Source: Pseudomonas sp. MYb118
Lineage (GTDB): Bacteria; Pseudomonadota; Gammaproteobacteria; Pseudomonadales; Pseudomonadaceae
Direction of reading: 5' to 3'
Assembly (NCBI RefSeq): GCF_040947875.1
Contig: NZ_JBFRXN010000002.1
Location: 1-64,000, forward strand
DNA length: 64,000 nt
Shown here: positions 19,544 through 28,713 of the stretch, in pieces
Numbering within the stretch: position 1 is the stretch's first letter
Layout of the letters: each line of letters opens with the position of its first letter
Made by a program: the position numbers and the translations under genes
Notes under the pieces: model-generated
What the model saw: the letters and a program-made list of their open reading frames with translations, nothing else
The model's database searches: none
What the model was told of the DNA's origin: nothing

Positions 19544-21055
19544 TTACTTGTCTTTTTTCCCGTGTCTGTCAGACCTTTCGAACGCCGCTTCCAGGGCTTC
19601 GTTGAGGGTGCGCAACACCTTGACCCGAGCCCAGCGCTTGTCGTTGGCTTCCACCAGGGTCCAGTTGGAAATCTCGGTGCTGGTACGATCGACCATATCG
19701 CCCACGGCTGCGCGGTAGTCGTCCCACTTCTCGCGATTGCGCCAGTCGTCCTCGGTGATCTTGAAGCGCTTGAACGGGGTGTGCTCGCGCTCCTCGAAAC
19801 GCTCCATTTGCGTGTCCTTGTCGATGGCCAGCCAGAACTTGACCACCACCACGCCGGCATCGGCGAGCTGCTCTTCGAAGTCGTTGATTTCGCCGTAGGC
19901 GCGCAGCCAGTCGGCCGGGCTGCAAAACCCTTCGATGCGTTCCACCAGCACCCGGCCATACCAGGAGCGGTCGAACACGGTGAATTTGTTGCGCGCCGGG
20001 ATCTGCCGCCAGAAGCGCCACAGGTACGGATGCTGGCGTTCCTCTTCATTGGGCGCGGCGATGGGCACGATGCTGTACTGACGCGGATCGAGCGCCGCCG
20101 CCACCCGGCGGATCGCACCGCCCTTGCCTGCCGCATCGTTGCCTTCGAACACCGCCACCAGCGCGTGGCGACGCATGCGCTTGTCACGCATCAGGCCGGA
20201 GAGTCGCGCCTGTTCGGTGATCAACTGCTCTTCGTAATCGTCCTTTTCCAAGCGGCGGGTCAGGTCGAGGCTGTCGAGCAGGCTCACCTGGTCGACGCTG
20301 CTGGCGAAGGGGGCGGCGCTGACTTTGTCCGGGTGAATGTCGGGGCGTTGCAGGGCGCTTTGCAGGCCCTTGAGCAGGATCTTGCCCACCGCCAGGCTGC
20401 GGTAGCGCGGGTCCATGCCGGCGATCACGTGCCAGGGTGCGTAGTCGCGACTGGTGCGGCGCAGAATGCGTTCGCCGTATTTGACGAACTTGTCGTAGGT
20501 CTCCGATTGCTGCCAGTCCAGCGGGCTGATGCGCCAGCTGTGCAGCGGATCGTCCGCCAGCGACTTGAGCCGCGCCTTCATCTGCTTCTTGGACAGGTGG
20601 AACCAGAACTTGAAGATCAGCGCGCCTTCGTCGCAGAGCATTTTCTCCAGGCGCTCGGCGCCGTTGATCGCCTGGTCGAGTCGCGGGTCCTTGAACTCGC
20701 CATGGACCCGGCCCTGCAACATCTGGCTGTACCAGTTACCGAAAAAGATGCCCATGCGCCCCTTGGCCGGCAGCATCCGCCAGTAGCGCCAGGCCGGTGG
20801 GCGCGCCAGTTCTTCATCGGTCTGCTGGTCGAAGGTGCGCACCTCGATCAGGCGCGGGTCCATCCATTCGTTGAGCAACTTCACCGTCTCGCCCTTGCCG
20901 GCGCCTTCGATGCCGTTGATCAGGATGATCACCGGGAAGCGCTTCTGCTGCTGAAGTTCGAACTGCGCCTCGAGCAGGGCTTCGCGCAGCACCGGCACTT
21001 CGGCGTCGTAGGTTTCTTTGTCGATGACGTGACCGATTTCGGCAGATTCGAACAT
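19544..21055 (-). CDS. pap: Polyphosphate:AMP phosphotransferase (double PPK2)
   Basis: The 503-residue protein has two PPK2-type domains, each with a P-loop: INGIEGAGKGET near residue 45 and FEGNDAAGKGGA near 300. Lid motifs FFGNWYSQML and FDRSWYGRVLVER follow. Two-domain PPK2 enzymes phosphorylate AMP to ADP with polyphosphate as donor. Cytosolic. ATG 21055 (MFESAEIGH) has GGGAG 6 bp upstream and is preferred to the frame start nine codons earlier. Confidence 0.93.
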   Translation of the reverse strand: MFESAEIGHVIDKETYDAEVPVLREALLEAQFELQQQKRFPVIILINGIEGAGKGETVKLLNEWMDPRLIEVRTFDQQTDEELARPPAWRYWRMLPAKGRMGIFFGNWYSQMLQGRVHGEFKDPRLDQAINGAERLEKMLCDEGALIFKFWFHLSKKQMKARLKSLADDPLHSWRISPLDWQQSETYDKFVKYGERILRRTSRDYAPWHVIAGMDPRYRSLAVGKILLKGLQSALQRPDIHPDKVSAAPFASSVDQVSLLDSLDLTRRLEKDDYEEQLITEQARLSGLMRDKRMRRHALVAVFEGNDAAGKGGAIRRVAAALDPRQYSIVPIAAPNEEERQHPYLWRFWRQIPARNKFTVFDRSWYGRVLVERIEGFCSPADWLRAYGEINDFEEQLADAGVVVVKFWLAIDKDTQMERFEEREHTPFKRFKITEDDWRNREKWDDYRAAVGDMVDRTSTEISNWTLVEANDKRWARVKVLRTLNEALEAAFERSDRHGKKDK

Positions 21056-21123
21056 GGACCGCTCCCATTGAAGATTGCACAAGCCTAGCGGAAAAACCCG
21101 TAGCTATCAGGACCTCGGTCAAC

Positions 21124-21577
21124 TGTAGGAGCGAGCTTGCTCGCGATAAATGCCAAAACACCGCGGAGTGTCAGGCAGCCAGCGTCATCGTTCACGACCA
21201 TCGCGGGCAAGCCCGCTCCCACAAAGGGCAGTGAAAATCCTGTAGGAGCGAGCTTGCTCGCGATGAACGCCAGGACACCGCGGGGTATCAGGCAGCCAGT
21301 GTTAGCGTTGACCTCCATCGCGAGCAAGCTCGCTCCTACAGGGGGCGGTGAAAATGCTGTGGGAGCGAGCATGCTCGCGATGGACGCCAGGACACCGCGG
21401 GGTGTCAGGCAGCCAGCGTTATCGTTCACGACCATCGCGAGCAAGCTCGCTCCTACAGAGGGCGGTGAAAATCCTGTGGGAGCGAGCCTGCTCGCGATGA
21501 GCGCCAGGACACCGCAGGGTGTCAGGCAGGCAGTGTTAGCGTTGACGACCATCGCGAGCAGGCTCGCTCCCACAGGG
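21124..21577. repeat. Tandem array of four 117-bp REP units
   Basis: The REP heads (TGTAGGAGCGAGC or TGTGGGAGCGAGC) start at 21124, 21241, 21358 and 21475, exactly 117 bp apart. Each unit carries an inverted REP pair separated by a conserved spacer (CACCGCGGGGTGTCAGGCAGCC-like). Small differences (TAGGA versus TGGGA, TTGCTC versus CTGCTC) show the units have diverged. Open frames on both strands here are repeat artefacts. The array fills the gap of about 615 bp between pap and mnmC. Confidence 0.92.
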
Positions 21578-21670
21578 GTGAGGTGGTGTGCAGGGAATCG
21601 GGTTGCCCTGGATCATGGATCAACCTCTTCGATCAGCTAGAATGGCCCCCTAGCCGTGACCGAGCCTGCC

Positions 21671-23653
21671 ATGAAACCTGTTCTGCCCCACGCCCAGCTC
21701 GACTGGGATGACCAAGGGCTCCCGCGTTCGCGGGTGTTCGATGATGTGTATTTCTCCGACCTGTCGGGGCTGGATGAAACCCGCTACGTGTTCCTCGAAC
21801 AGAACGCCCTGCGCGAGCGTTTTGCCGCGTTGCCGGACGGTGGGCGGCTGGTGATTGGCGAGACCGGTTTTGGCACCGGTCTGAATTTCCTCTGTGCCTG
21901 GCAACTGTTCGAACAACAGGCGGTGGCCGGGGCGCGCCTGCACTTTGTCAGCGTCGAGAAATACCCGCTGAGCGCCGCCGACCTGCACCGGGCGCTGGCG
22001 TTGTGGCCGGAACTCAAGCCGTTCGCCGATCAGTTGCTCGCGCAGTACGTGGCGATTCATCCGGGCTTCCAGCGCCTGGTGCTGGCCGAAGGGCGCGTGA
22101 CCCTGACCCTGTTGATCGGCGATGCGCTGGATCAGCTGGCGCAACTGGACGCCCAGGTCGACGCCTGGTTCCTCGACGGTTTCGCCCCGGCGAAAAACCC
22201 GGACATGTGGACCGCCGAACTGTTCGTCGAACTGGCCCGGCTGGCCGCGCCCGACTCGACCATCAGCACCTTCACCAGCACCGGCTGGGTTCGTCGCCTG
22301 CTGAACGCGGCGGGCTTCAAGATGAAGCGCACCCCCGGCATCGGCCACAAGTGGGAAATCCTGCGTGGCGCTTTCCTCGGCTGGCCGCAGGAAGTGCCGG
22401 CGCCCGCCGTGGCCAAGCCCTGGTTTGCCCGCCCCCAACCGGTTGCCGGCGAACGTCGCGCCCTGGTGATCGGCGGTGGCATGGCCGGCTGTTCGACGGC
22501 CGCGAGCCTGGCGTCACGGGGCTGGCGGGTCACTGTGCTGGAGCGCCGCGATGCCCTGGCCCGGGAAGCTTCGGGCAATCCCCAGGGCGTGCTCTACCTC
22601 AAGCTGTCGGCCCACGGCACGGCGCTGTCCCAGTTGATTCTCAGCGGTTTCGGCTACACCCGGCGGGTGCTCGAACACCTGCACCGCGGCCTCGACTGGG
22701 ATGGTTGCGGCGTGCTGCAACTGGCGTTCAACGCCAAGGAAGCCGAACGCCAGGCGCAACTCGCGCAGGCGTTTCCCCACGACTTGCTGCACACCCTGGA
22801 TAAAGACCAGGCCGAGGCCCGCGCCGGCATCGGCCTGCCCAGCGGCGGGCTGTTTTTCCCCGAGGGCGGCTGGGCGCATCCACCGGCCTTGTGCCAATGG
22901 CAAGCGGCCCATCCGCAGATTCAAGTGCTGGCCCATCACGACGTGCTGCAACTGCGTCGCGAGCGAGGGCAGTGGCAAGCCTTCGACGGTGAGCAACTGT
23001 TGGCCGAAGCGCCCGTGGTGGTACTGGCCGGCGCTGCCGAAGTGCAACGATTCCCCTACAGCAGCCACCTGCCTCTCAAACGCATCCGTGGCCAGATCAC
23101 CCGACTGCCGCAGACCGCTGAGAGCCAGGCCCTGAGCACCGTGGTCTGCGCCGAAGGTTACGTCGCCCCGGTACGCCAGGGCGAACACACCCTGGGCGCC
23201 AGTTTTGACTTCAACAGCCTGGACCTGGAACCGACCGCCGCAGAACACGCCGGCAATCTGAAGATGCTCGAAGAGATCTCGCCCGATCTGGTGACCCGCC
23301 TGCACGCCGACACCCTGCAACCGGAGGCGCTGCAGGGTCGCGCCGCATTCCGCTGTACCAGCCCCGATTACCTGCCGATCGTCGGGCCGCTGGCCGACGC
23401 CGACGCCTTCGCCGAGGTCTACAGCGCCCTGGGCAAGGACGCCCGGCAAGTGCCGGACGTGCCCTGCCCGTGGTTGGAGGGTCTGTACGTCAACAGCGGC
23501 CACGGCTCCCGAGGCCTGGTCACCGCACCGCTGTCCGGCGAATTGCTCGCCGCGTGGATCGAGAATGAGCCGCTGCCCCTGCCCCGCGCCGTGGCCGAGG
23601 CCTGTCACCCTAACCGCTTCGCCTTGCGCCGGTTGATTCGCGGCAAGGCTTGA
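21671..23653 (+). CDS. mnmC: Bifunctional tRNA 5-methylaminomethyl-2-thiouridine protein MnmC
   Basis: The 660-residue fusion carries out the last two steps of mnm5s2U34 synthesis in tRNA. The N-terminal methyltransferase domain (about 1-245) has GETGFGTGLNFL as the SAM loop and WFLDGFAPAKNPDMW. The FAD-dependent oxidoreductase domain (about 255-655) begins with the dinucleotide motif ALVIGGGMAGCSTAASLA and contains GNPQGVLYLKLS and YVNSGHGSRGL. ATG 21671 matches the family start; a GTG five codons upstream is possible, and neither has a strong ribosome-binding site. It converges on the NEL effector gene with 4 bp between stops. Confidence 0.94.
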   Translation: MKPVLPHAQLDWDDQGLPRSRVFDDVYFSDLSGLDETRYVFLEQNALRERFAALPDGGRLVIGETGFGTGLNFLCAWQLFEQQAVAGARLHFVSVEKYPLSAADLHRALALWPELKPFADQLLAQYVAIHPGFQRLVLAEGRVTLTLLIGDALDQLAQLDAQVDAWFLDGFAPAKNPDMWTAELFVELARLAAPDSTISTFTSTGWVRRLLNAAGFKMKRTPGIGHKWEILRGAFLGWPQEVPAPAVAKPWFARPQPVAGERRALVIGGGMAGCSTAASLASRGWRVTVLERRDALAREASGNPQGVLYLKLSAHGTALSQLILSGFGYTRRVLEHLHRGLDWDGCGVLQLAFNAKEAERQAQLAQAFPHDLLHTLDKDQAEARAGIGLPSGGLFFPEGGWAHPPALCQWQAAHPQIQVLAHHDVLQLRRERGQWQAFDGEQLLAEAPVVVLAGAAEVQRFPYSSHLPLKRIRGQITRLPQTAESQALSTVVCAEGYVAPVRQGEHTLGASFDFNSLDLEPTAAEHAGNLKMLEEISPDLVTRLHADTLQPEALQGRAAFRCTSPDYLPIVGPLADADAFAEVYSALGKDARQVPDVPCPWLEGLYVNSGHGSRGLVTAPLSGELLAAWIENEPLPLPRAVAEACHPNRFALRRLIRGKA

Positions 23654-23657
23654 GGCG

Positions 23658-26600
23658 TCAATCGAGGGCGAAGCAGGTTTTCGCTTCTTCGGCAGTGATG
23701 GCCGCCTGTGTCAGGCGTTTCATCAGGTCGCGTTCAGCCTGCTGCATCTCCTCCATGATGCCGTCAGCCTGCGCGCGGTAACCTGCACCCAGCTTGTCCT
23801 GGTCGTCGAAGGCGGTTTGCATGCGTGCGTGGAAAGGCTCGACAAGGTCGGCGAACTGCTTGCCATGGTGCTCGCGCATGAAGTCACTCCAGAACCCGCG
23901 CCCATCCAGATACTCCTGCAATTGCGATGACAGCTGCCCGTTGATCACCCGAGTGTAGGCCGCGTCCAGATCAGCAGACTTCACCCCGCCCAGCGAGGCG
24001 TAACGCATGTGCCGGGGCTGGCCGATCAGATCAAGTCGCTGCGCCAGCCCGGTGCGATAAGCCAGCCCCACCTCGACCGGATCGAGGGTCGGATCAGCCT
24101 TGACCTTCTCCCGGGCAATCCCGTCCAGATAATCAAGGCTGAACAGTGCTCGGCCCAGTTTGATCAGGCGCGCAGCTCGATCATGGGCATTGGCGGACTG
24201 GTGCACCACCTGGTCGATTTCCACGGCCACTTCAAGGTTACTGAAAATGGTTGCCGCCGAGTCAGCGCAGTTGGACTTCACCGCCATCGCCAGTAACTGG
24301 TCGCGCAAGGCCGCATCACGGCCGGTCGCTTCGAACACATTCCATACCCGGCGCATCATGTCTTCACGCACGTAGCGACTGTCAGCGGTGCTGCCGACTT
24401 CCGCCAGCAAGCGGAAAAAACCATCGGACGCCGGTTGGTTCTTCAGCGCCAGCCACGTGTGGTTGCGGCGGACAAAGGTGTGCTCGGTGGACCTGGGCAT
24501 CCACAGGTCCCGGGCCATTTGCTCGTTGATCACCGCCACATCGTTTTCGTGAAACCCCATACCTTCGCCGGTCTTGTCGCGGTAAGCCTTGAGCTTTGCC
24601 GAGCTCTCACTGGACAACGGGTTATGGCGCAAATTGATGGTACGGGCCAATCGTCGCGACGTATCGAACAGCCAGTCGGGCAACTTGCGAATTTCGTTGC
24701 CGCGCAGGTCCACCATGTCCAGATACGGCAGGCGCTCAAGCCCCAACGGCAATTCGGTGGTATGGGTGTGGCCGAGAAAAAGGCCTTGCAGATCGAGCAT
24801 CTTGCGCACATCCAGGGTCGCCCCCAACCGATTGCCTGCTAGCGACAGCGTGTGCAGGCCCCGCATGTTTGCCAGTTTGCGCAGCGTATGTTCGGTCAAC
24901 ATCAATTGGTTGTCGTTCAGGCTCAAATGCTGCAGGTCGGGCATCAGCGACAGCGCTTCCGGCAAGCGGGTGATCTTGTTGCCGTCCAGCTCCAGCCGGG
25001 TCAGTTTCTTGAACGATTTGAGGAAATACGCCACGTCATCGCTGGCCTCCATGTTTTTGATTTTCAGGGTGCGGACATGGGCGACATCCTGCTCGGCGAG
25101 CGCCGGTAACGGGCCCACCGGATTAGATTCCAACGCCAGTGTGGTGTAGGGCTGGTTGGCGGGCCAGCGCGGTGGTGCAACCCGGCGCCAACAGTTTTCC
25201 AAGGCATGGGCCACCTGGCGTCGACTGATACGGAGGTCGTTGAGCTTTCCTGGCAGCTTGGCCATTTGCGCGATGTCGTCGCGCCAGGCGTACAGCGTCT
25301 TGCGAAATGCCTCCAGTTGCTGCTGGAGTTCGCGCATTCGGCTCATCTGCACCATTGGCGTTTCGCCTGCTTTGTCGAGAAAGGCCGAGGCCTGGGTGTC
25401 GGTGTACAACGGATAGATTTTGCGGACTTTACGCACCAGGCTCCGGGGGTGCCGACTCTGCGCAGGTGGCGCTGCCTGCACGCAGGAAAACAGGCGCCTG
25501 GCCGTTTTATCGCCCTCGCCTCGCAACAGCCGCGCCGTATGTTGCGAGTCGCCGCTGCCGGCCTTGCCCAGCCGTGATCGAAGCGTCGCGACGTCCACAC
25601 TATCGTTGCCGGTGAGGCCCATCCGGGAACGCTGGCCGGCCGGCAATGCATCGAGAATGGCTTGGGTCAACGTATCGCTGGCGGCCGTGGAAGACACGTT
25701 GCCGTTGCTCTGGGTGACTTGATATCCGCTGGCGGTCTTGACGATGACCCCTCTGGACCGTGCATCCGCTTCACCGACGCTGTTCAGCAGATTGCCGGTC
25801 TGCGATCCCTGGCGCACCTCCAGACGAAAGTCATCGTCCCAACCCTGCACACGATCCATCAGCCCCAGGGTCAGTTTTTCGCTGTCGGCATTGGCCAGGT
25901 ATGGGCGATGTAGCCCAGCAAGTGCGCGGTCCTGGCGGATGGCAGATTGTGCCCCACGCACCTCCCGGGCGAGGTCCGAGCCCAGTATCTTGCGATCGGC
26001 GAGGAAATGTCGGTCCCTGCCCGACGCACCGTCCAACACTTCCTGCGCCACGCGGCTCGGCAGGTCGGGGGTATGCTCGCGCAACAAGGCAAGGTCACCA
26101 CTGGTGATGCCGTCGTAGTCCTCGTACAGTCGACCGAACAGCGGCTGACGATTGTCCTTGAGGTAACTGGCAATCTTTTTTGCGAGCAACTCAGGTTTTG
26201 CCTCAGCGCTGGATGTGCCGGTCAGGGCTTCCACTTCTTTGGGGTAAAGTCCCTTGATCACGGTATCCAGTACCTGCCCCGCATCACGCTGCGCCTGGGT
26301 CACGTGGACGCAATTGATTTCATCGTTGGTCGGCGCGCTTCTCGGGAAACGCGCGGTGACCACGTCGCGTTCATCCAGGACTTCGATGAAGCGTTTCTCC
26401 GGCCAGCCGGGCAGCATGGGCAACACCTGCAACTGCTCCTGTGCATATGGGGTGTTGGTGGTTTCACCTCGTTCCATGGCCGTGATCAGCCCGGTGATCC
26501 TACTGTCGATTTTGAAGCGTTCGGCACAGTCGTTCACGCGCTGCGGCAGTTTCAGTCGGCTTTCGTGCAGCTGATGCAGTCGACCGGGCGTCATCCCGGT

Positions 26601-28475
26601 GATCTCCGCTAACGCTGTCAGATCGCTGCTGTGCTCGGCCAGACGCGGGTTGGTTCGTCCCAGCGCGTACCCGGCCTCGGGCCATTCATGGGCATGTTCG
26701 TAGGCATGACGCCAGCCACCATCGAGGGTTTGTTCAAGCGCGGGCTTGAAGGCATTGGTACGGGTGGGATGCTCGATCTGCCAGGCACTGCCGCCTGTAT
26801 TGCGCGAGACTCGGTAGGTGGCGCCATCCATGACAATCGAATGGGCGTCACCGTCGGCATATACGCCTTGGGAATCGGGGCGCAGGTCTGACGGCAGCGC
26901 GGTGGACTGTCGGTAGGGCGTGAGATCGGGCTTCCACAATTTGGCCTTGCCATCGGCCGCATTTACCGCCTCGAAGTTCTCGAACCAGTTCGCCTGTTCC
27001 TTTACACCTTTACCTAATACCTTGCCGACAACCTTGCCCCCCGCCGCGAACGCCGCCATCTGCACGACACCTTCGACCACGTTGAGCAGATGCTCCAGCG
27101 CTTCGCTGCGCTCGCCTTGCGTCCAGTCTTCCACGCCTTCGTACACTTCGCTGGCCATTTCGACGACTGCCGCGGCCAGCATCACCTCCCCCAATACGGG
27201 AACGAATAGCGCCGCCGCGTTGAGCAGCACCATGCCTATACCCAGCAGGGCCTGGAGAATTTTCTCCCGTTGCTGCTCGTCGACCACCCGAGTGGGCACC
27301 GCAAGGATTCGCGCGTCTTCCTCGGCCTTGGTGACGAAGTCGCTGTACAGGAAATCCCCTGGGCAGGAGTCGCCGCGCAGGGCGATCAACTTGCCCAACA
27401 CCTTGTCCTTGTCGAATCGGCTGAAGAAATCCACGGCATCGTGGCCCGCCAGATATTGCCGGGCGAACCGCTTGCGAAAGCTGTCACTCTTCAAGTGAAG
27501 CGTCAGGTAAGTCTTCAGATCCTCCAGTGAGGCATATTCATACAACGGCCTGCGCGGGTTGTTGGGCATGTAAACCACACAACGGGCCTTGGGATCGGTG
27601 TCGATGAACGCCTTGCTGAACACCAGCACGCCGTGCAGATTGACGTCATGAATCACAAGGCCTTGCCAGAGCACTGGCGCGCCTTCGTATTGCAGGCCTT
27701 TGGCCTTGGACGCAGGCAGATCCTGTTCGATGGCCTTGAGCAACATCCTGTAGGCCGTATCGCTGATGTCTTTTTTCAGCACGGCCATGTGCGCGGCCAC
27801 CTGCATGTCCAGTAACTTCAAGCGACGCACGTCCACCGAACCGGGAATCGGACCGATCGGTGCCGCGCGGGTGGCCGGATCAGGGACCGCCAGTACCTGT
27901 TTGATGTGGCGCTGGTAATGCTCGCCCAGGTCCAGTTCGCGACACAGCGCAGCAAATTTGGCGGGACTGATGTCCGGGCCTGACCGATCCTTGCCGGCGA
28001 TTCGGACGGTGGACTCCGCGAGAAAACCCGCCGGGTCGGCCTCCTCGCTGGTGAAATTGAGCATGGCTGCATGCAGCAGGCTACAGGCGCTGGTGGTGAC
28101 CTGGCCGTCGTAACCCAGCGGCAACAAGCCGCTGCCGGAAAACTCCTTTTTGACCACCTGCAGCGTGTCTCGCTCGACATCGACATCGAGCTTCCACCGG
28201 TTCTTGAGCGTCGTGGTCAGCGCGTGCCTGCAGAACTCATCCAATGGTTTGAGCCTGGCCAGGACCTGCGATGCCCTGGCATGGGTCAGGTACGACTGCT
28301 TGAGCGCAGCACTCAGGGCCTGAACCACAGCAAGGTCGGCATTGACCAGCCAGTGCGGAAGGGACTTTTGCAGCACCTGTACCTTGTCCAGGTCACCAGT
28401 GTGTTCCACCAGCGCCGCCAGGCGGTGAGCATCGGTAAAGGTCGAGGCGGCAATCGTTTTTGCGTCGGGCAACAT
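23658..28475 (-). CDS. Giant LRR / NEL-type E3 ubiquitin ligase effector
   Basis: The 1605-residue protein has a long helical N-terminus, a hydrophobic stretch at about residues 408-440 (VLLNAAALFVPVLGEVMLAA), leucine-rich repeats at about 1125-1265 (LTRLELDGNKITRLPEAL and LQHLSLNDNQL), and a C-terminal NEL domain (about 1330-1605). The NEL signature is KSNCADSAATIFSNLEVAV, with the Cys-x-Asp site at Cys1403 and Asp1405. In IpaH and SspH proteins this cysteine forms a thioester with ubiquitin and modifies host proteins. Here the enzyme would act in a eukaryotic cell. ATG 28475 has AAGGA 8 bp upstream; the TTG at 28481 is too close to it. No secretion genes or chaperone are adjacent, so the delivery route is unknown. 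Confidence 0.87.
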   Translation of the reverse strand: MLPDAKTIAASTFTDAHRLAALVEHTGDLDKVQVLQKSLPHWLVNADLAVVQALSAALKQSYLTHARASQVLARLKPLDEFCRHALTTTLKNRWKLDVDVERDTLQVVKKEFSGSGLLPLGYDGQVTTSACSLLHAAMLNFTSEEADPAGFLAESTVRIAGKDRSGPDISPAKFAALCRELDLGEHYQRHIKQVLAVPDPATRAAPIGPIPGSVDVRRLKLLDMQVAAHMAVLKKDISDTAYRMLLKAIEQDLPASKAKGLQYEGAPVLWQGLVIHDVNLHGVLVFSKAFIDTDPKARCVVYMPNNPRRPLYEYASLEDLKTYLTLHLKSDSFRKRFARQYLAGHDAVDFFSRFDKDKVLGKLIALRGDSCPGDFLYSDFVTKAEEDARILAVPTRVVDEQQREKILQALLGIGMVLLNAAALFVPVLGEVMLAAAVVEMASEVYEGVEDWTQGERSEALEHLLNVVEGVVQMAAFAAGGKVVGKVLGKGVKEQANWFENFEAVNAADGKAKLWKPDLTPYRQSTALPSDLRPDSQGVYADGDAHSIVMDGATYRVSRNTGGSAWQIEHPTRTNAFKPALEQTLDGGWRHAYEHAHEWPEAGYALGRTNPRLAEHSSDLTALAEITGMTPGRLHQLHESRLKLPQRVNDCAERFKIDSRITGLITAMERGETTNTPYAQEQLQVLPMLPGWPEKRFIEVLDERDVVTARFPRSAPTNDEINCVHVTQAQRDAGQVLDTVIKGLYPKEVEALTGTSSAEAKPELLAKKIASYLKDNRQPLFGRLYEDYDGITSGDLALLREHTPDLPSRVAQEVLDGASGRDRHFLADRKILGSDLAREVRGAQSAIRQDRALAGLHRPYLANADSEKLTLGLMDRVQGWDDDFRLEVRQGSQTGNLLNSVGEADARSRGVIVKTASGYQVTQSNGNVSSTAASDTLTQAILDALPAGQRSRMGLTGNDSVDVATLRSRLGKAGSGDSQHTARLLRGEGDKTARRLFSCVQAAPPAQSRHPRSLVRKVRKIYPLYTDTQASAFLDKAGETPMVQMSRMRELQQQLEAFRKTLYAWRDDIAQMAKLPGKLNDLRISRRQVAHALENCWRRVAPPRWPANQPYTTLALESNPVGPLPALAEQDVAHVRTLKIKNMEASDDVAYFLKSFKKLTRLELDGNKITRLPEALSLMPDLQHLSLNDNQLMLTEHTLRKLANMRGLHTLSLAGNRLGATLDVRKMLDLQGLFLGHTHTTELPLGLERLPYLDMVDLRGNEIRKLPDWLFDTSRRLARTINLRHNPLSSESSAKLKAYRDKTGEGMGFHENDVAVINEQMARDLWMPRSTEHTFVRRNHTWLALKNQPASDGFFRLLAEVGSTADSRYVREDMMRRVWNVFEATGRDAALRDQLLAMAVKSNCADSAATIFSNLEVAVEIDQVVHQSANAHDRAARLIKLGRALFSLDYLDGIAREKVKADPTLDPVEVGLAYRTGLAQRLDLIGQPRHMRYASLGGVKSADLDAAYTRVINGQLSSQLQEYLDGRGFWSDFMREHHGKQFADLVEPFHARMQTAFDDQDKLGAGYRAQADGIMEEMQQAERDLMKRLTQAAITAEEAKTCFALD

Positions 28476-28713
28476 AAGCAATGTCCTTATTGCGTGTGTG
28501 AGGGCCCAGCCTAAGGCCCCTTGCCACGCTATCCGGCAGCATTAATTACCGCCCTTTTTCCTTGCGAATCCGCCAGCACCGTCGGTTCGGCAACCACTGC
28601 TTATTACTTATCGGTCTAAAACTCCTGAATTCCACACAGGTCAGTTTCTGAGTACCCGCCGTTTGCGCGGGTAGCGCTTGACCCTCCCCAACGGAAAAAC
28701 CGGTAAGGATTTT

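Noticed and set aside
21124..21577. Regular repeat array considered as a CRISPR
   Set aside because: The unit is 117 bp with an inverted REP pair, the spacers are nearly identical to each other, and there are no cas genes.
21085..21640. Frames on both strands encoding repeats of ASKLAPTG-like and SLLAMNA-like peptides
   Set aside because: They are translations of the 117-bp REP array, not genes.
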